Shown: piece by piece, positions 1 through 10,730 of the stretch
Position numbering within the stretch: position 1 is the stretch's first letter
Layout of the letters: each line of letters starts with the position of its first letter
DNA from: Combretum micranthum
Taxonomy: Eukaryota; Streptophyta; Magnoliopsida; Myrtales; Combretaceae
Assembly: GCA_024138025.1 (NCBI GenBank)
Contig: JAMXBD010000639.1
Coordinates: 1 to 64,000 of the forward strand
DNA: 64,000 bases
Direction: 5' to 3'
Notes under the pieces: model-generated
What the model was told of the DNA's origin: nothing
The model's database searches: none
The model's input: the letters and a program-made list of their open reading frames with translations, nothing else
Made by a program: the position numbers and the translations under genes

Positions 1-1960
1 CTTAGTGAGTTTCACTTTCAAATTAAATACTTCATCACATAATAGAAAAACAAGTTATATTATCAATCATTAAAAATGCACAACACGTGAGCATACAATA
101 CATAAAGACTTTTCTGGGAGTCCTCTGTTGAATGGATTTACGCTCTCCATTCGGGGTTAGATGTTTCAGGCCCATACGACCATAGATTTCAATTTTCTCA
201 TTTTATAGTGGTTGATTCAAGTGCCCACCCACTCACTAATTTTGTAGTTGATACAAGTGCCTACACCACTTCCATTTAATTCAGGCCATTCATGCCAACA
301 TTCGAGTTTACAGCCCCTCGTTGCCGAGCTATTATGTCTTCTTCCCACAAAAGATAAAATAACAAATGCAATGTGACTCAACATATGGTATGCATGGTCA
401 ATTTAATTATAAGATCATGTCATATTATTTATAAGTGGATTATAGGTGATCATGGATATTGCAGACACTTCAATTCTATACTACATCATATAAGCATTCA
501 AGTACTTTCCATTTCAATATTCTTATCATCAATTCAACCAAATAGAATTCACATGCGTATTCTAATTTAATCTTGTCCTGATTCTAATGCCACTATCATT
601 ACAAGCACAATCATAAGCATATAATTTAAAGATAGTGAACTTACTTTGCCATGGCACGAAAATCCACTTAATCATAATAGTCATCGGGAAGGTCTAGTCT
701 ATCTCGCAAGTCTCCTAATCAAAAGAAATAACTCAAATGAGTATTTCTATGAAGTTTGAGTGAACTTATAATTATATTCTAACAAGTTCATCAAAGTTCG
801 TCTAAGAGGAAATTCTAACTTAAAACAGCCATAACTTGGTCATTTTACTCGGAATTTCGCATATTATTATCAATTTCTAACTATTAAACAAGAGCTATCT
901 ATTTCTAAACTTATTTCATCAAACAAGGTCATTAGGTCCATGAACAGTAGGGTACAGAATATTATACAAATTCCCATCCCACAAATCAATTCCTAATTTC
1001 AATCCAAGCATCATTCGAAAGCTTTGATAGATACTTAGCTATTATTATATCTTGGAAGACTCTTTTATATACAAATAAACTCAATATCATGCATGATTCA
1101 TGGTTGTTGGTAAATCTATTTCTTAATGTACTTAGATAATGCTTTATAGGATGTGTAAGACACTATCTTCCTAGCTTGTTTCTACCAAATGCATTATAAG
1201 TATATGCATTACCTACAAGTTATTATCAGAAATGTTATGAGATGAGCTATCTATATGTATATCCTCAATGATATATGATATCAAATTCTTTTAGAAAACT
1301 TTACTTTGCAAAACTTTTGAAATTATTAGACTTAAGAAAACTAGTTTTATTTCTTGCAAAATCAGACTTGCTTTTATCAAAACTCAACCTTGATGACCTA
1401 TATGCCCAACACCTTTATTATTTTAATAAAATTCTTCATTTTGGAGTTGGAAAATAGATGTTTTCATAGGTGGTCTACCTAATTTAGAATTTTGCAAGAT
1501 TTTAAGGAATGAAAATATAGTTTAATATATACTTTGAAAAATTTCCTTGTTTTAGGATTATACTTTGATAAATTTCATTTATCCTACTCAAAATTAGGTC
1601 TTTATACATGTATTCCCTAGGACTTCTATTTTTCCATAAAAAGCCTTGTTTTGGCATTTGGAAATAGGTATTCAAATAGAGGTCATTTTCAAATCCGAAT
1701 TTTGAAATTTATATTTGGGGTTTTCTTTTGTAAAACTCATTTAATCTTTCAAAAACTATCTCCTAATCAAACCTACTCCTTAAGGCTTCAATTTTTTCTA
1801 ATAAAAATCTTCAATTTTTCTAATAAAAATCTTGTTCAGGGGTTGATAAATATGTTTTCATATATCAAGCTTTCCTTATTACGAATTTTAAGTTTGTTGT
1901 TGGGATTGAAATATAATGTTTACATAACTTTTATAAACTTTTCCTTGTTTTGAAAATATT
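1..1960 (-). repeat. Family C LTR, outermost copy, segment 1 (5' part off window)
   Basis: This is U5/R sequence of a minus-strand LTR that starts left of the window. Its reverse complement aligns along its length with 20636-21193 plus 24874-26290 of the plus-strand family C LTR at 19204-26763, so about 0.48 kb of LTR is missing on the left. It carries the repeat cassette with GTTGATACAAGTGCC units (about 185-330), the conserved ATTTACG..CATTCGGGGTT box near 135-165 and the box before TAACTTGGTCATTTT near 817-850. It is interrupted at 1960 by the family B LTR and resumes at 17659, which is shown by continuity with the uninterrupted copy. Short open frames here are chance ORFs. Confidence 0.85.
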
Positions 1961-2024
1961 TGTAAGCCCCAAATTTTTCAAGAATGGTTTTGGAATACCG
2001 AATCGAATCCCTAAAGTTGATTAA
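1961..2024 (+). repeat. Family B LTR, first 64 bp (start of U3)
   Basis: The LTR begins TGTAAGCCCC at 1961, inserted in the family C LTR. The flanking 5-mers ATATT (1956-1960) and ATATC (17659-17663) are a one-mismatch TSD, and the uninterrupted homologue near 20640 reads straight across the site. The LTR is split after 2024 by the complete element and continues at 13844. Confidence 0.85.
2020..2024. repeat. TSD ATTAA, left copy
   Basis: Identical to 13839-13843. The pair brackets the element 2025-13838 exactly. Confidence 0.95.
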
Positions 2025-2351
2025 TGTCACGCCCCAACGGTACCCTAAACGTGACAGTCCGCCACACTCAATATTAAAGCTTAAGTATGACAACCTTAGT
2101 CATTTCCAAAAGCTTTTATATTAAGTGTAAGGCTTACTTTCACAATTTTAGAGGACCATATATGGAATAATGAAGTTTAAGGAGATATAAAAACATATTA
2201 AGAAAAGAGGATTCACAATGAATATTTGTTCATAGCAAAACTATGCATACTTAGGAATAACTCCCTAAATTACTAAGCTATTATAAAAATATTTGCATGC
2301 TAATACTATGATGTACTTTTATCCAGAGTTCTAATATTTAAAAAGGGTTAC

Positions 2352-2393
2352 CTGCCCACATGGTCCACGTGGCCTTAGCCATAAGTACGGAAA
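2352..2393 (-). other. Micro-exon copy in the 3' LTR
   Basis: A 42-nt segment between TTTTGCAG and GTAATC with ATG 11 nt in (2382-2380), matching the copy in the 5' LTR. In the 3' LTR it has no downstream ORF1, so it is probably unused. Confidence 0.5.
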
Positions 2394-4460
2394 CTGCAAA
2401 AGGTAGCTATCGGGGTATAAGCTAATAGGCTTAGTGAGTAATTCCCAAAATTCATACTCAAGGAAAAATCAATCAAGTTTATTATTCAAACATATGAAAT
2501 GTTCAACCACGTGAGCATACAAGACATATGACTTTCCGGGAATCATATGTTGAATGAATTTACGCCCTTCATTCGGGGTTGGGGATTCAGGCCAATTACG
2601 GCCACCACTTTTAAAAACAATTTTATAGATCTTACCGGCTCCTATACGCCATCAAAAACTTGTAGTTTATTACCGGCTCCTACTAGCCATCAAAACTTGT
2701 AGTTTATTACAGGCTCCTACTAGCCATCAAACTTGTAGTTTATTATTCACCTACTAGCCATCACTTTTGTAGTTCTTACCGGCTCCTACTCGCCACTTAC
2801 ATGATATACCGGTTCTGTCTACCACCACTATTATACACTTGTCCCACCAATTGTATAGTAGTGAATGCAATGTGACTCAACATATGAGTGCATGAAAATT
2901 TCTTTAGTTAAGGTCTAGTTAATTACGTTTAAATTCCTTCAAGTGATCAATCAATTTCAAACACTTCAAATACTAATTCACATACAACTTTATTACAAAC
3001 AAGTCGAATTTCGATATACTTAGTATTCTTTCAACATATTATCATACACTTCCTTTTATTTTTCTTAAATTCTAGTGCAACTAATTTTACAAGCACAATC
3101 AAGAGTATGAAAATAACGGGAAATAACTCACGATGCCATTGACGTCTACTTCTTCTAAGCGGATGAGTCGTTCACACAATCCACTAAACCGTAATAGTTC
3201 TCGGGTGAAGAAATCCTTCCTCGGGTTCACCTAACCAAAGAAAATACCCATAATGAGTTTTTCTTGAAGATTTCTTGAATTTTGACAAAACAATGTCAAA
3301 GAACGTCAAAGTTCGTATGGAAGAATGTTCCAACTTAAAATGGCCATAACTTGGTCATTTTAACTCGGAATCGCGCATATAATATACCGATTTCTATCTA
3401 CTCGAAAAGATCTACCCATTTCTAAAATTATTTCCCACAAACAAAGCCATATAGGCTCCGAAAAACTGGTGACAAAATTCACCACGGATTTTCAAGTAAA
3501 AACAACTTTGGTTCAAGAAATCAAAATTTGTTTGATAAATACTTAGTTATCTATATAGTTGGAAAATTCTCTTTTTATAACTATATAACTCATACTTAAG
3601 CATGCTCAATGTTTTGTTGTCCAAATTATTTTTCTTAAGTAAAACAATGTCGGTTTGAAGCTTTTCGAAATTGTTTTCGTGAATTTCTTGAAATAATACC
3701 TTGTTTTCTTTTTTCTAAAAACGTTTTATGTTGGTTTTATTTATCTTTTTCTAAGTGACTTTTGAAAATAAATTTTCTACTTTCTAAGTTACACTAATAA
3801 TATTTTTTGAAGTTTTTCTAGAAAATGCTTTTCCTTATTTTCTTGTGTAAATTCCTTTGTTTACTTGTTTTGGCAAAAATCTTTACTTGATATTTCTCAT
3901 TCTTTTTCTCATGTCTCCATTTCCAAAAACAATTACTCATGCATGAAAATTTGTTTTTTCCTTATAAAAACAAAGTGGAACAATTAAGGACTTTTTGTAG
4001 AAAAACTAATTTCTATAATCTTATTAACTTTTTCTTGTAACTTGAAAAGTGAAAATTTTATTCTTTTCAAACCATAATTTTCTTTGCCTATTGTTTGCAA
4101 GGTCTTTACTTAAAATTTCCTTAGTCATCCATCTTATTTTCTTTATGAAAAGAACCATTTTTGTCAACAAAATATTTTCTTTTGAAAAGCAAAGTAAAGT
4201 AACAAAGATTTAACTAGCTTTTAAGTAAAAATAGTTTCTAAATTCATAGTGAATTCTTTTTTAACTTGAAAATGAAGAGTTTATTTTTGTTATCTTATAT
4301 TTTTATGTTTCACATAAACTTATTCCTAAGTGACAAAAAGTCTTCTTTTATTTCATTATCTTTAGAGAACAAAACTTTTGGACAACATTCTAAATGAACA
4401 TGATTATGAGAATAATAATAAACAAAGTAACATAAAGCATAAATAATAAAATCAAGTATT

Positions 4461-4579
4461 GGAGTCTTAGCTTTTTCAAGGCTCCCGGGACTAAGAAATA
4501 AACTAGTCCCATAAAGAATGAAAGAAGAAAAACTTGTTTTGACTTGATTAGGACAAGTCTAAGACTAGAGACTAGTCTT
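4461..4579 (-). other. Four-hairpin block H4-H1 (3' LTR)
   Basis: On the transcribed strand four perfect or near-perfect stems follow one another: AAGACTA/TAGTCTT, GACTTG/CAAGTC, GGGACTA/TAGTCCC and GGAGCCTT/AAGACTCC (one mismatch). The block recurs in eight LTRs of the window. Confidence 0.6.
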
Positions 4580-5015
4580 ATAAACAACTTGAAATAAATA
4601 AATTGCATTGAAGTAAATAAATTGCATGAAAGGTAAATAAATTGCAAGATTATGAGCTTATATGCTCTAAAGAATATGTATATAGTTATTTAGATATAGT
4701 AGATAGTTATGAACATAAAAGAAATATAAAGAACATAAAGGAAATATAAGGAACATAAAGGAACATAAAGAAATTGATATTATGAACAAAAACAAAGTAT
4801 GAATCTAATGTTGCTTTCTTAACCTTCATGGTTTTAGAAAACATACACTAAGCTCATACTAAGTAGATGAACATGGAGACTTCTTGAAGAACTTTTACCT
4901 AAAGAGATGAGCCTAAGAGAACTTCTTGAAGAGCTTCTTGGAGAGAAATTCTAGAGAGATTTTGAGAGAGTAATTTTAGTATAGAAGTGGTGTGAAAGAA
5001 GTGAAAGAGAGGGGG

Positions 5016-5023
5016 TATTTATA
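5016..5023 (-). promoter_or_regulatory. TATA box of the 3' LTR
   Basis: TATAAATA on the minus strand, in the same CCTATAAATACCCCCTC context as in the other family A LTRs, about 700 bp into U3. Confidence 0.75.
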
Positions 5024-5724
5024 GGAAAATGGGAGTGATTTTTGTGTGATTTAAATAAATGTAAATTAAAACAAATTGAGAGGGAAGAGAGAGAGAGATG
5101 TGCCGGCCACTTTTGAGAGAGAAGGGAGTGATTTAATTTTTTGTATTTTGTTAAATAAAAGATGTAATAAGTAAGATAGATGTGATATAAAGTTATGGGA
5201 AAGGTAAAAAGTTAAGATAATAGGTTATGTAGAGTGTAAGAGTAGGTGTAAGAAAAAGTAGAGATAAAAGAATAGTGTAGAATAGTAATGAATAGTGTAA
5301 TGTAAAGTAGATATGACAATTAAAGTACCGGTAGTAAGAAAATACGCGTATAATAGCTATATCTGTTATTTTTACTTACCGAAAAATTATGAAATTGATA
5401 TTTTTGGAAAACTTATATTTTTACGAGTCTAACGGTATATTCGGAATATTTTTACTATCCGGGCTTCCGGACACGTTTTTCGAGAACTGCGTCCGATCGG
5501 GTTCGAAGGACACCGAATTCGCGAAACTGAAACTTTTATAAACCTATGGTTATTACGGTCTATTTGAGCTACTTAACCCAACTTCGTTTTTCCGGGCCAA
5601 AGAAAACGGCAATGCCGGACTTAGATTGATACGGTAAACTAGGGTTTTGTTGACCTTTAGGGTTTCGTTTGACTTCCGGTTAGGGTTTTGTGCTAAACCG
5701 ATTCCGAAAATTTAGGGGTTTACA

Positions 5725-5737
5725 ACCTACCCCCCTT
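5725..5737 (-). other. Polypurine tract (PPT)
   Basis: Minus strand AAGGGGGGTAGGT directly abutting the 3' LTR, the expected plus-strand DNA primer. It fixes the element's orientation together with the primer site. Confidence 0.9.
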
Positions 5738-7243
5738 AAAGAAAGTTTTGTCCTCAAAACTTGGAAATTCCTACTTGTGGTTAGAACTTGGTTACTTGGG
5801 TTATGCGTCTTTCTTCAAAAAGATCTCTTTACTCGATTTCCTCATTTCTTAACTTCTGACTTTCTTAGGATAAATATCGGTATTGGGTATATCCACATAA
5901 AGAAGATTCTCTTTGTTCCATTCGTGCGTCCAGGTTTGTTATATCTCTGACTGATCCTTTTGCTTTAATCTCTTTTTCCTGTTGAGAGCGTTATATTGAC
6001 CGATTATGAAACGAACCATCTTCTTTGGTTAATCGATTTACCATAAGCATCCTTGCCTTCTTGTTTATTGTTTGTGAGAGATCCGAAATCTTGAGAAGGT
6101 TAATTCTGCTTTTATCGAATTTCATAAACCTTTTTATCCTTTGATATCTTTATTCTCTTATTCATATTCTTTTCTTCTACTGTCTCTTGAGCTTTTGGTT
6201 TATTGTTGGTCCGATTTTATGAACCATACTCATGATTCCTTCTTACTAACTCCTTTGTCCTTAGGTTATGCTAAATCATCCTTTAGCTCCTTTTAATACC
6301 TTTTTCTTCCTTTATTCCTTCTTTATCCTTCGTATCTTCTTATCTATGCTCTTTTGTTATTTCTACATGGTCGATCTTATCATTCTACCGACGTGGTTCC
6401 TCTTTTAAACCTTGTTGTGATCTCCAAAGTTTGGCTTTTCAACTCCCTTTTATTAATTTCTTATACCTAAGATTACGTTCTTAGATTACTTCTTTCCTTC
6501 TTCAGGCCATATCACTATCCAGAAAGCATTACTAAAACTTGTGAGTTATAAGGAATTTGAGGGTCATGCCTTCTTGATTTGATCCTTTGTTGGTGATATC
6601 GTGATCTTAATCTTGAGAGAAGCGTGTTTGCTCCTTAAAAGGTTTTCACCTTGTTCCTTTCTGAAAATTAACACGTTGGCTTGGGGTCTTTCTCTATTGC
6701 AGCGGGATGGGTATATTTCGTGATGACATACTTCATTTCGTAAGGTCTTGATTTTCTCGTTTTGTTGTCTCTCCAACTTCCTTACGAGTTTACTTTCCTT
6801 GTTTCTCCGAGTGAAATCTGTATCCAGAATTCTTTTCAAAACTTCTCACGAATATCTCCAAAGGTCAATTTCTCTTCATTCTTTAGCTACTTGATTTCCT
6901 TTATCAACTTGAAAGAATGTGTCTGTTCTTCTTATTTAGCAAATCCTTTGCCAACTATTTTCTTTTTGTTTTGTAAGCTCTATGTTTTCCTTGTTTCCTC
7001 TTATTGGATCTTATTTGAGAGGTATACATCTATTCAAAAGATTACTTATTTCCATTATTCCTTAGAGTCACGGGTGACTTCATGTTCTCACGTCTTTGTT
7101 GAAAGGTTGACCATTTCTTAGGTTTCCATTCTTTTGCATTATCTTTAACTAGGTTGACGTGTCATATATAGAAAGAATGTAGCACTTTGAACTTCAAGAA
7201 AGAGTAAAGCATCTTTATTCACTAAAAACTTCTTATGTATACA
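5738..7243 (-). other. Interior 3' of gag, no recognisable pol
   Basis: About 1.5 kb between the end of gag and the PPT. On the minus strand the only ORF of note (6839-6564, 91 codons, rich in Lys, Arg and Glu) shows no protease, YxDD reverse-transcriptase, RNase H or HHCC integrase motif that I can see. It may be a scrambled pol remnant or 3' untranslated sequence. Confidence 0.6.
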
Positions 7244-8670
7244 TTAGGATATCACTCTATTCATCCACATAAAGAAAACTTTACATTCTCCTGCTATAAC
7301 ATCAATAAAAGGAGGTTGGGGATTGACTGGTTCCTGCATCGCTGTTATAGCCTCTAATGCATCCAAGGCAGTCAAGTTTCCATTTCTTTTGTTCACTTCT
7401 TCACCTATCCATCGTCCCTGCAAGTTGTATACTCGAATTCCTGAAGCAGTAGGTCCAGGTCTGCTTTCACTTCCACTTCCATTTCCTTTTTCTACTCTTA
7501 TAGGAACAACTCCCTCTGATGATCTTGATAGAATGTTCCTTCCTTGTGGACAGTTGTTGGCAAAATGTCCTTTCTGATTGCAAACATAGCAAGCATCTAT
7601 CCCTCTGTTCGGGCATTTTGACATCTTATGGTTTGTATTTCCACAAAAGAAACATTTTCCAAATAGTGAGGGCACTTCTTCTAGTGTGCTCCATTGCACT
7701 TCCAGCACTTAATACCTCTTGGTATGATCCTTCTATTTTCTTGATTTTCTTTGGTAGGCATGAGATGGGGTTCTATGAAAAATTCCCTTTCGACGATCAG
7801 GTCTTCTTCCTCTTCTATTCTTTCTCTCCTTTTCCTTGCTCCTTCTACAATCCGAGCTCTTTCCACTAATTCTCGAAAATTCCTTATGTCAAATTCTTCC
7901 AACTTCATCCTTAGGTCTTCGTCCAATCCTCCTATAAAGACTTGCCTTTTAATTCTTCACTGTACTTATAGGAGTCTGGTGCATATTGCAACAATCTACT
8001 GAACTCAGTCTCATATTGTTCGATTGTTCTTCCTTTTGAGCGATTTGCAAAAGTCCGCACTGTATCTCACTCTTAAACTTCCTGGAAAATAATTCTCCAA
8101 AAACTCATGTCTAAACATTTCCCAAGTGATTGGAGTCATTAGATCTCTTTTCCTTGACTCCCACCATATCCTAGCGTTTAGACGACGAATGTTCCATACT
8201 TGATTTGCAAATGGGGTGGAACTTCATATGCATCAAAAGACATCTCTATTTGAGATAACCAATCTTCTGCCTCCTCCGGCTTGTCATAAGCTCCTTCAAA
8301 GAAGCGGTTACTTTTGATGAAGTTAGGCAACATGCTTTTGTATGGTCTTGCGGTGGAGATGGAGGTAGGGTGCACTTTGGCTATGCATGTTCCTATGCAC
8401 AGATGCCTCTGTTGAAGCCTGTTGTGGTAGGGTTGGTATAGACACTGGGGCTGTCGCTGATGCGGTTGCTGTGTTGCTTCTTGTACGGGTGCTTGTGCTG
8501 GCATATTTTGCCTAATTTCTTCTAATACGTGGGTTAGGTGTCCTAACGTGGCGTGTAAGTCCCTTTGAGGTGCGGCGCTCCTTGTCAGCAGGTTGATCTG
8601 CTTCTATTCTGGTTGGTTAGAGGCGCTTTGTTCCCTTCTTCGTCTATTCCTATTTCGGCTGTTTTAAACT
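7244..8670 (-). pseudogene. gag: gag, broken by frameshifts and a stop
   Basis: A Ty3/gypsy-type gag read on the minus strand. It starts near 8650 with an Arg-rich stretch (RNRNRRRREQ) that has no visible ATG and is preceded by TTTAAAACAG, a possible splice acceptor. The capsid-like core (PEEAEDWLSQIE at about 8265, then a WWES motif near 8150) is followed by ELVERARIVE near 7860 and by CCHC knuckles CX2CX4HX4C at about 7650-7560 (CFFCGNTNHKMSKC and CYVCNQKGHFANNC). A third, altered CWKC knuckle precedes them. The frame stops at 7244 about where the protease would begin. I count one in-frame TAG and at least four frame changes. Because the two LTRs also differ mainly by homopolymer indels, some of these may be assembly errors. 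Gag would form the particle and bind RNA. Confidence 0.88.
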
Positions 8671-8900
8671 TTCTAAGTTAGGTTTGTAAAGTTTTGATAA
8701 CTTAATTAAATTTTTGCCGGAATTTGGGGAAATATAACGGAAATTTAAATATGCATAAAAACAAAACAATCTCTGAAATCAAACTTAGAGCATAATTATA
8801 GAAATAAGGTTCATACATGAAATCGGAAATAAGATAAATCATAAAAGAAAATCACACAGAAATACCAAACATTGTTCCGAAAATTAAAAGATAGACCAGA
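8671..8900 (-). other. T-rich spacer between ORF1 and gag, possible intron
   Basis: On the minus strand this 230-bp stretch is rich in T and in stops. It follows the ORF1 stop (TGA, 8903-8901) and ends TTTAAAACAG just before the first gag-like codons. A convincing donor is not obvious. Confidence 0.3.
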
Positions 8901-9965
8901 TCATGAATCTAGTCTATTACAAAATCTAAGCTGGATTTCTAGGGATATGCTTCGTTTTCCTCTCCTTCCTTTTTCATTCTTCGGGAGCATCTCCCGGGTT
9001 GTTGCTGGACGAGCCTGGGTTCCAGTCCCTAATGAATTGGCTGAAATATCTCTCCTCTTCCGGACTGCCTCCCTGGATCTTTCGCGTCCGTCGGTTGACT
9101 CATCTCTAGTCTCCTCTGGTACTATGTCATGAATGGTTCTCCAAATAACGGCTTCATCCGTTTCCATGCTATTGTTCTCGTTGGGTGGAGCACTGTCTGT
9201 ATTCATGGCCGAACTCGTTTCTTGCCTTCCCGGAGTCTGTCGTCCCATTAAGTAGCGGATAATCCTTTCTTCAGTACTGTTACGGGGTTCTTCTTCCGCA
9301 ACAGTGGTCTGATTTCCTTCTTCTGGTCCTGCTTCATCCTCTTCCTCCGGTTCTTCCTCCGAATCTTCACTCTCTTCATCTTCTTCCATAGGCTCTTCCC
9401 TTATTATTGATCCGTCATCCCGCAGACGTAGGGGCTCGTTTCTTCTTAAGTTGGATACCCATAAAGGTAGGCGGCTCCGTGGGTACTTGGGTTGGTGGTC
9501 GTAGCACCTCCTGGTACACTCCATGCCAATGGAAGATGTCGTTGATATCCGCCTTCATCCATTCAAGGTGATCGATCAAGTTGTCGTGGGCGTAAACGAA
9601 CATAGGTCCGATTTTCCTCCAGGTTTGGAAATCTGGAGAAGTTCGTCCTCCATCTTTCCTAAGAACGAATGTGGCTTCCTTCAACATAGGTCTATCTTCA
9701 GCAATGGCCGCGATACGTTCTACCGCGTATATCATTTCCAACTCGGTCAGTTTCTTTCCTATGGGACAGTTGTGGATGGTCTGTACCACTTCCCTCCATT
9801 CCGTTTGTATCATTCCTCTCTTCCATATTTGGAACATTTCACGGACGGTCTTAGGTTGTCCTGCTAAGGCGAACTCTTCACATAGGACTCTAAGCCTCAG
9901 TCGGTAGTCTTCTGGTGTCTCGAAGGGTCCTTTCCGGAAATTCTTAGCTTGGAGACGGGCCTCAT
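8901..9965 (-). CDS. ORF1 upstream of gag, exon 2, function unknown (one apparent frameshift)
   Basis: About 355 codons on the minus strand. The first two thirds look like a folded, mixed helical protein (for example EDYRLRLRVLCEEF near 9910 and IFHWHGVYQEVL near 9530). The last third starts with a Glu/Asp-rich run (about 9400-9300) and ends in basic patches (RKRRD, KGRRGKR). The frame shifts once near 9440 in an AAGAAGAAA run, which may be a sequencing error. The frame is coherent back to 9965, yet its first ATG is only at 9837. Upstream are stops and an AG (CCATAG at 9971-9966) that could be a splice acceptor, and joining there to the phase-1 U5 micro-exon (10478-10448) supplies an ATG in frame. 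I do not recognise the protein. It is not gag, pro or pol. Ogre elements have an ORF1 in this place, but I see no similarity I can claim. Confidence 0.7.
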
Positions 9966-10447
9966 CTATGGTGATCTATGTAAAAGAAAGATATTAGAAG
10001 ACTAATTCTACCCATTCTACCTCATCTAGGTTTTTCTTATTTCTATCTAAGTCAATTCTTCTTAAGTCCATTTCTATAATTATGATTCCTAGGTTCTTAA
10101 ACCATGCTCTGATACCAACTTAAACTGTCACGCCCCAACGGGTACCCTAAACGTGACAGTCCGCCACACTCAATATTAAAGCTTAAGTATGACAACCTTA
10201 GTCATTTCCAAAAGCTTTTATATTAAGTGTAAGGCTTACTTTCACAATTTTAGAGGACCATATATGGAATAATGAAGTTAAGGAGATATAAAAACATATT
10301 AAGAAAAGAGATCACAATGAATATTTGTTCATAGCAAAACTATGCATACTTAGGAATAATCCCTAAATTACTAAGCTATTATAAAATATTTGCATGCTAA
10401 TACTATGATGTACTTTATCCAGAGTTCTAATATTCAAAAGGGATTAC
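9966..10447 (-). other. Proposed intron 2 of ORF1 (482 nt), spanning LTR end and PBS
   Basis: Donor GCAG/GTAATC at 10447-10446 inside U5 and acceptor CCATAG ending at 9966, after a CTTTCTTTTA pyrimidine stretch. An alternative acceptor ACATAG lies 10 nt upstream (ending 9976) but would put ORF1 out of frame. Splicing would remove the primer site, so spliced RNA would encode protein and only unspliced RNA could be reverse transcribed. Confidence 0.5.
10102..10117 (-). other. Primer binding site, initiator-Met tRNA
   Basis: Minus strand TGGTATCAGAGCATGG, the standard plant initiator-Met primer site, 8 nt downstream of the 5' LTR end (10126). Confidence 0.95.
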
Positions 10448-10489
10448 CTGCCCACATGGTCCACGTGGCCTTAGCCATAAGTACGGAAA
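10448..10489 (-). CDS. U5 micro-exon with the proposed ORF1 start codon
   Basis: A 42-nt segment between acceptor TACCTTTTGCAG and donor GCAG/GTAATC. ATG lies 11 nt in (10478-10476), giving ten codons (MAKATWTMWA) plus one base, that is phase 1. The leftover G joins the AT at 9965-9964 to make Asp and continues as E-A-R-L-Q in the ORF1 frame. Eight further LTRs, three of diverged sequence, keep the same length or nearly so and the same phase. Splicing is inferred, not shown. Confidence 0.55.
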
Positions 10490-10621
10490 CTGCAAAAGGT
10501 AGCTATCGGGGTATAAGCTAATAGGCTTAGTGAGTAATTCCCAAATTCATACTCAAGGAAAAATTATCAATCAAGTTTATTATTCAAACATATGAAATGT
10601 TCAACCACGTGAGCATACAAG

Positions 10622-10672
10622 ACATATGACTTTCCGGGAATCATATGTTGAATGAATTTACGCCCTTCATTC
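10622..10672 (-). other. Paired hairpins X and Y
   Basis: Stem X is ACATATGA/TCATATGT (8 bp) around CTTTCCGGGAA. Stem Y is GAATGAA/TTCATTC (7 bp) around TTTACGCCC. Both stems keep pairing but change sequence in other LTR subfamilies. Confidence 0.65.
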
Positions 10673-10730
10673 GGGGTTGGGGATTCAGGCCAATTACGGC
10701 CACCACTTTTAAAAACAATTTTATAGATCT

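Larger units (their letters stand above)
2025..5724 (-). repeat. 3' LTR of the complete element (family A)
   Basis: Reading the minus strand: U3 starts at 5724 with TGTAAACCCC, the TATA box TATAAATA is at 5023-5016, a donor-like TTTAG/GTAAAA is at 4898-4897, the four-hairpin block at 4579-4461, the universal box near 3338-3370, a tandem cassette of about 37-bp units (2632-2800), hairpins Y and X at 2574-2524, and the micro-exon at 2393-2352. It ends GGGCGTGACA at 2025. Differences from the 5' LTR are mostly 1-3 base indels in short homopolymers. Confidence 0.95.

Noticed and set aside
2632..2800. CRISPR-like direct repeats
   Set aside because: Tandem LTR repeats with variable units in a plant retrotransposon; no regular unique spacers.
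5690..5950. Host gene candidates among the 60-120 codon ORFs
   Set aside because: All lie in LTRs, element interiors or AT-rich DNA, without domains or conserved partners.
6564..6839. 91-codon ORF as part of pol
   Set aside because: No RT, RNase H or integrase motif can be recognised.
9976..10020. 45-nt intron (GTAGAATGGG to ACATAG) upstream of ORF1
   Set aside because: In phase with a short ATG ORF at 10071, but shorter than usual plant introns; the U5 micro-exon is repeated in many copies and fits better.
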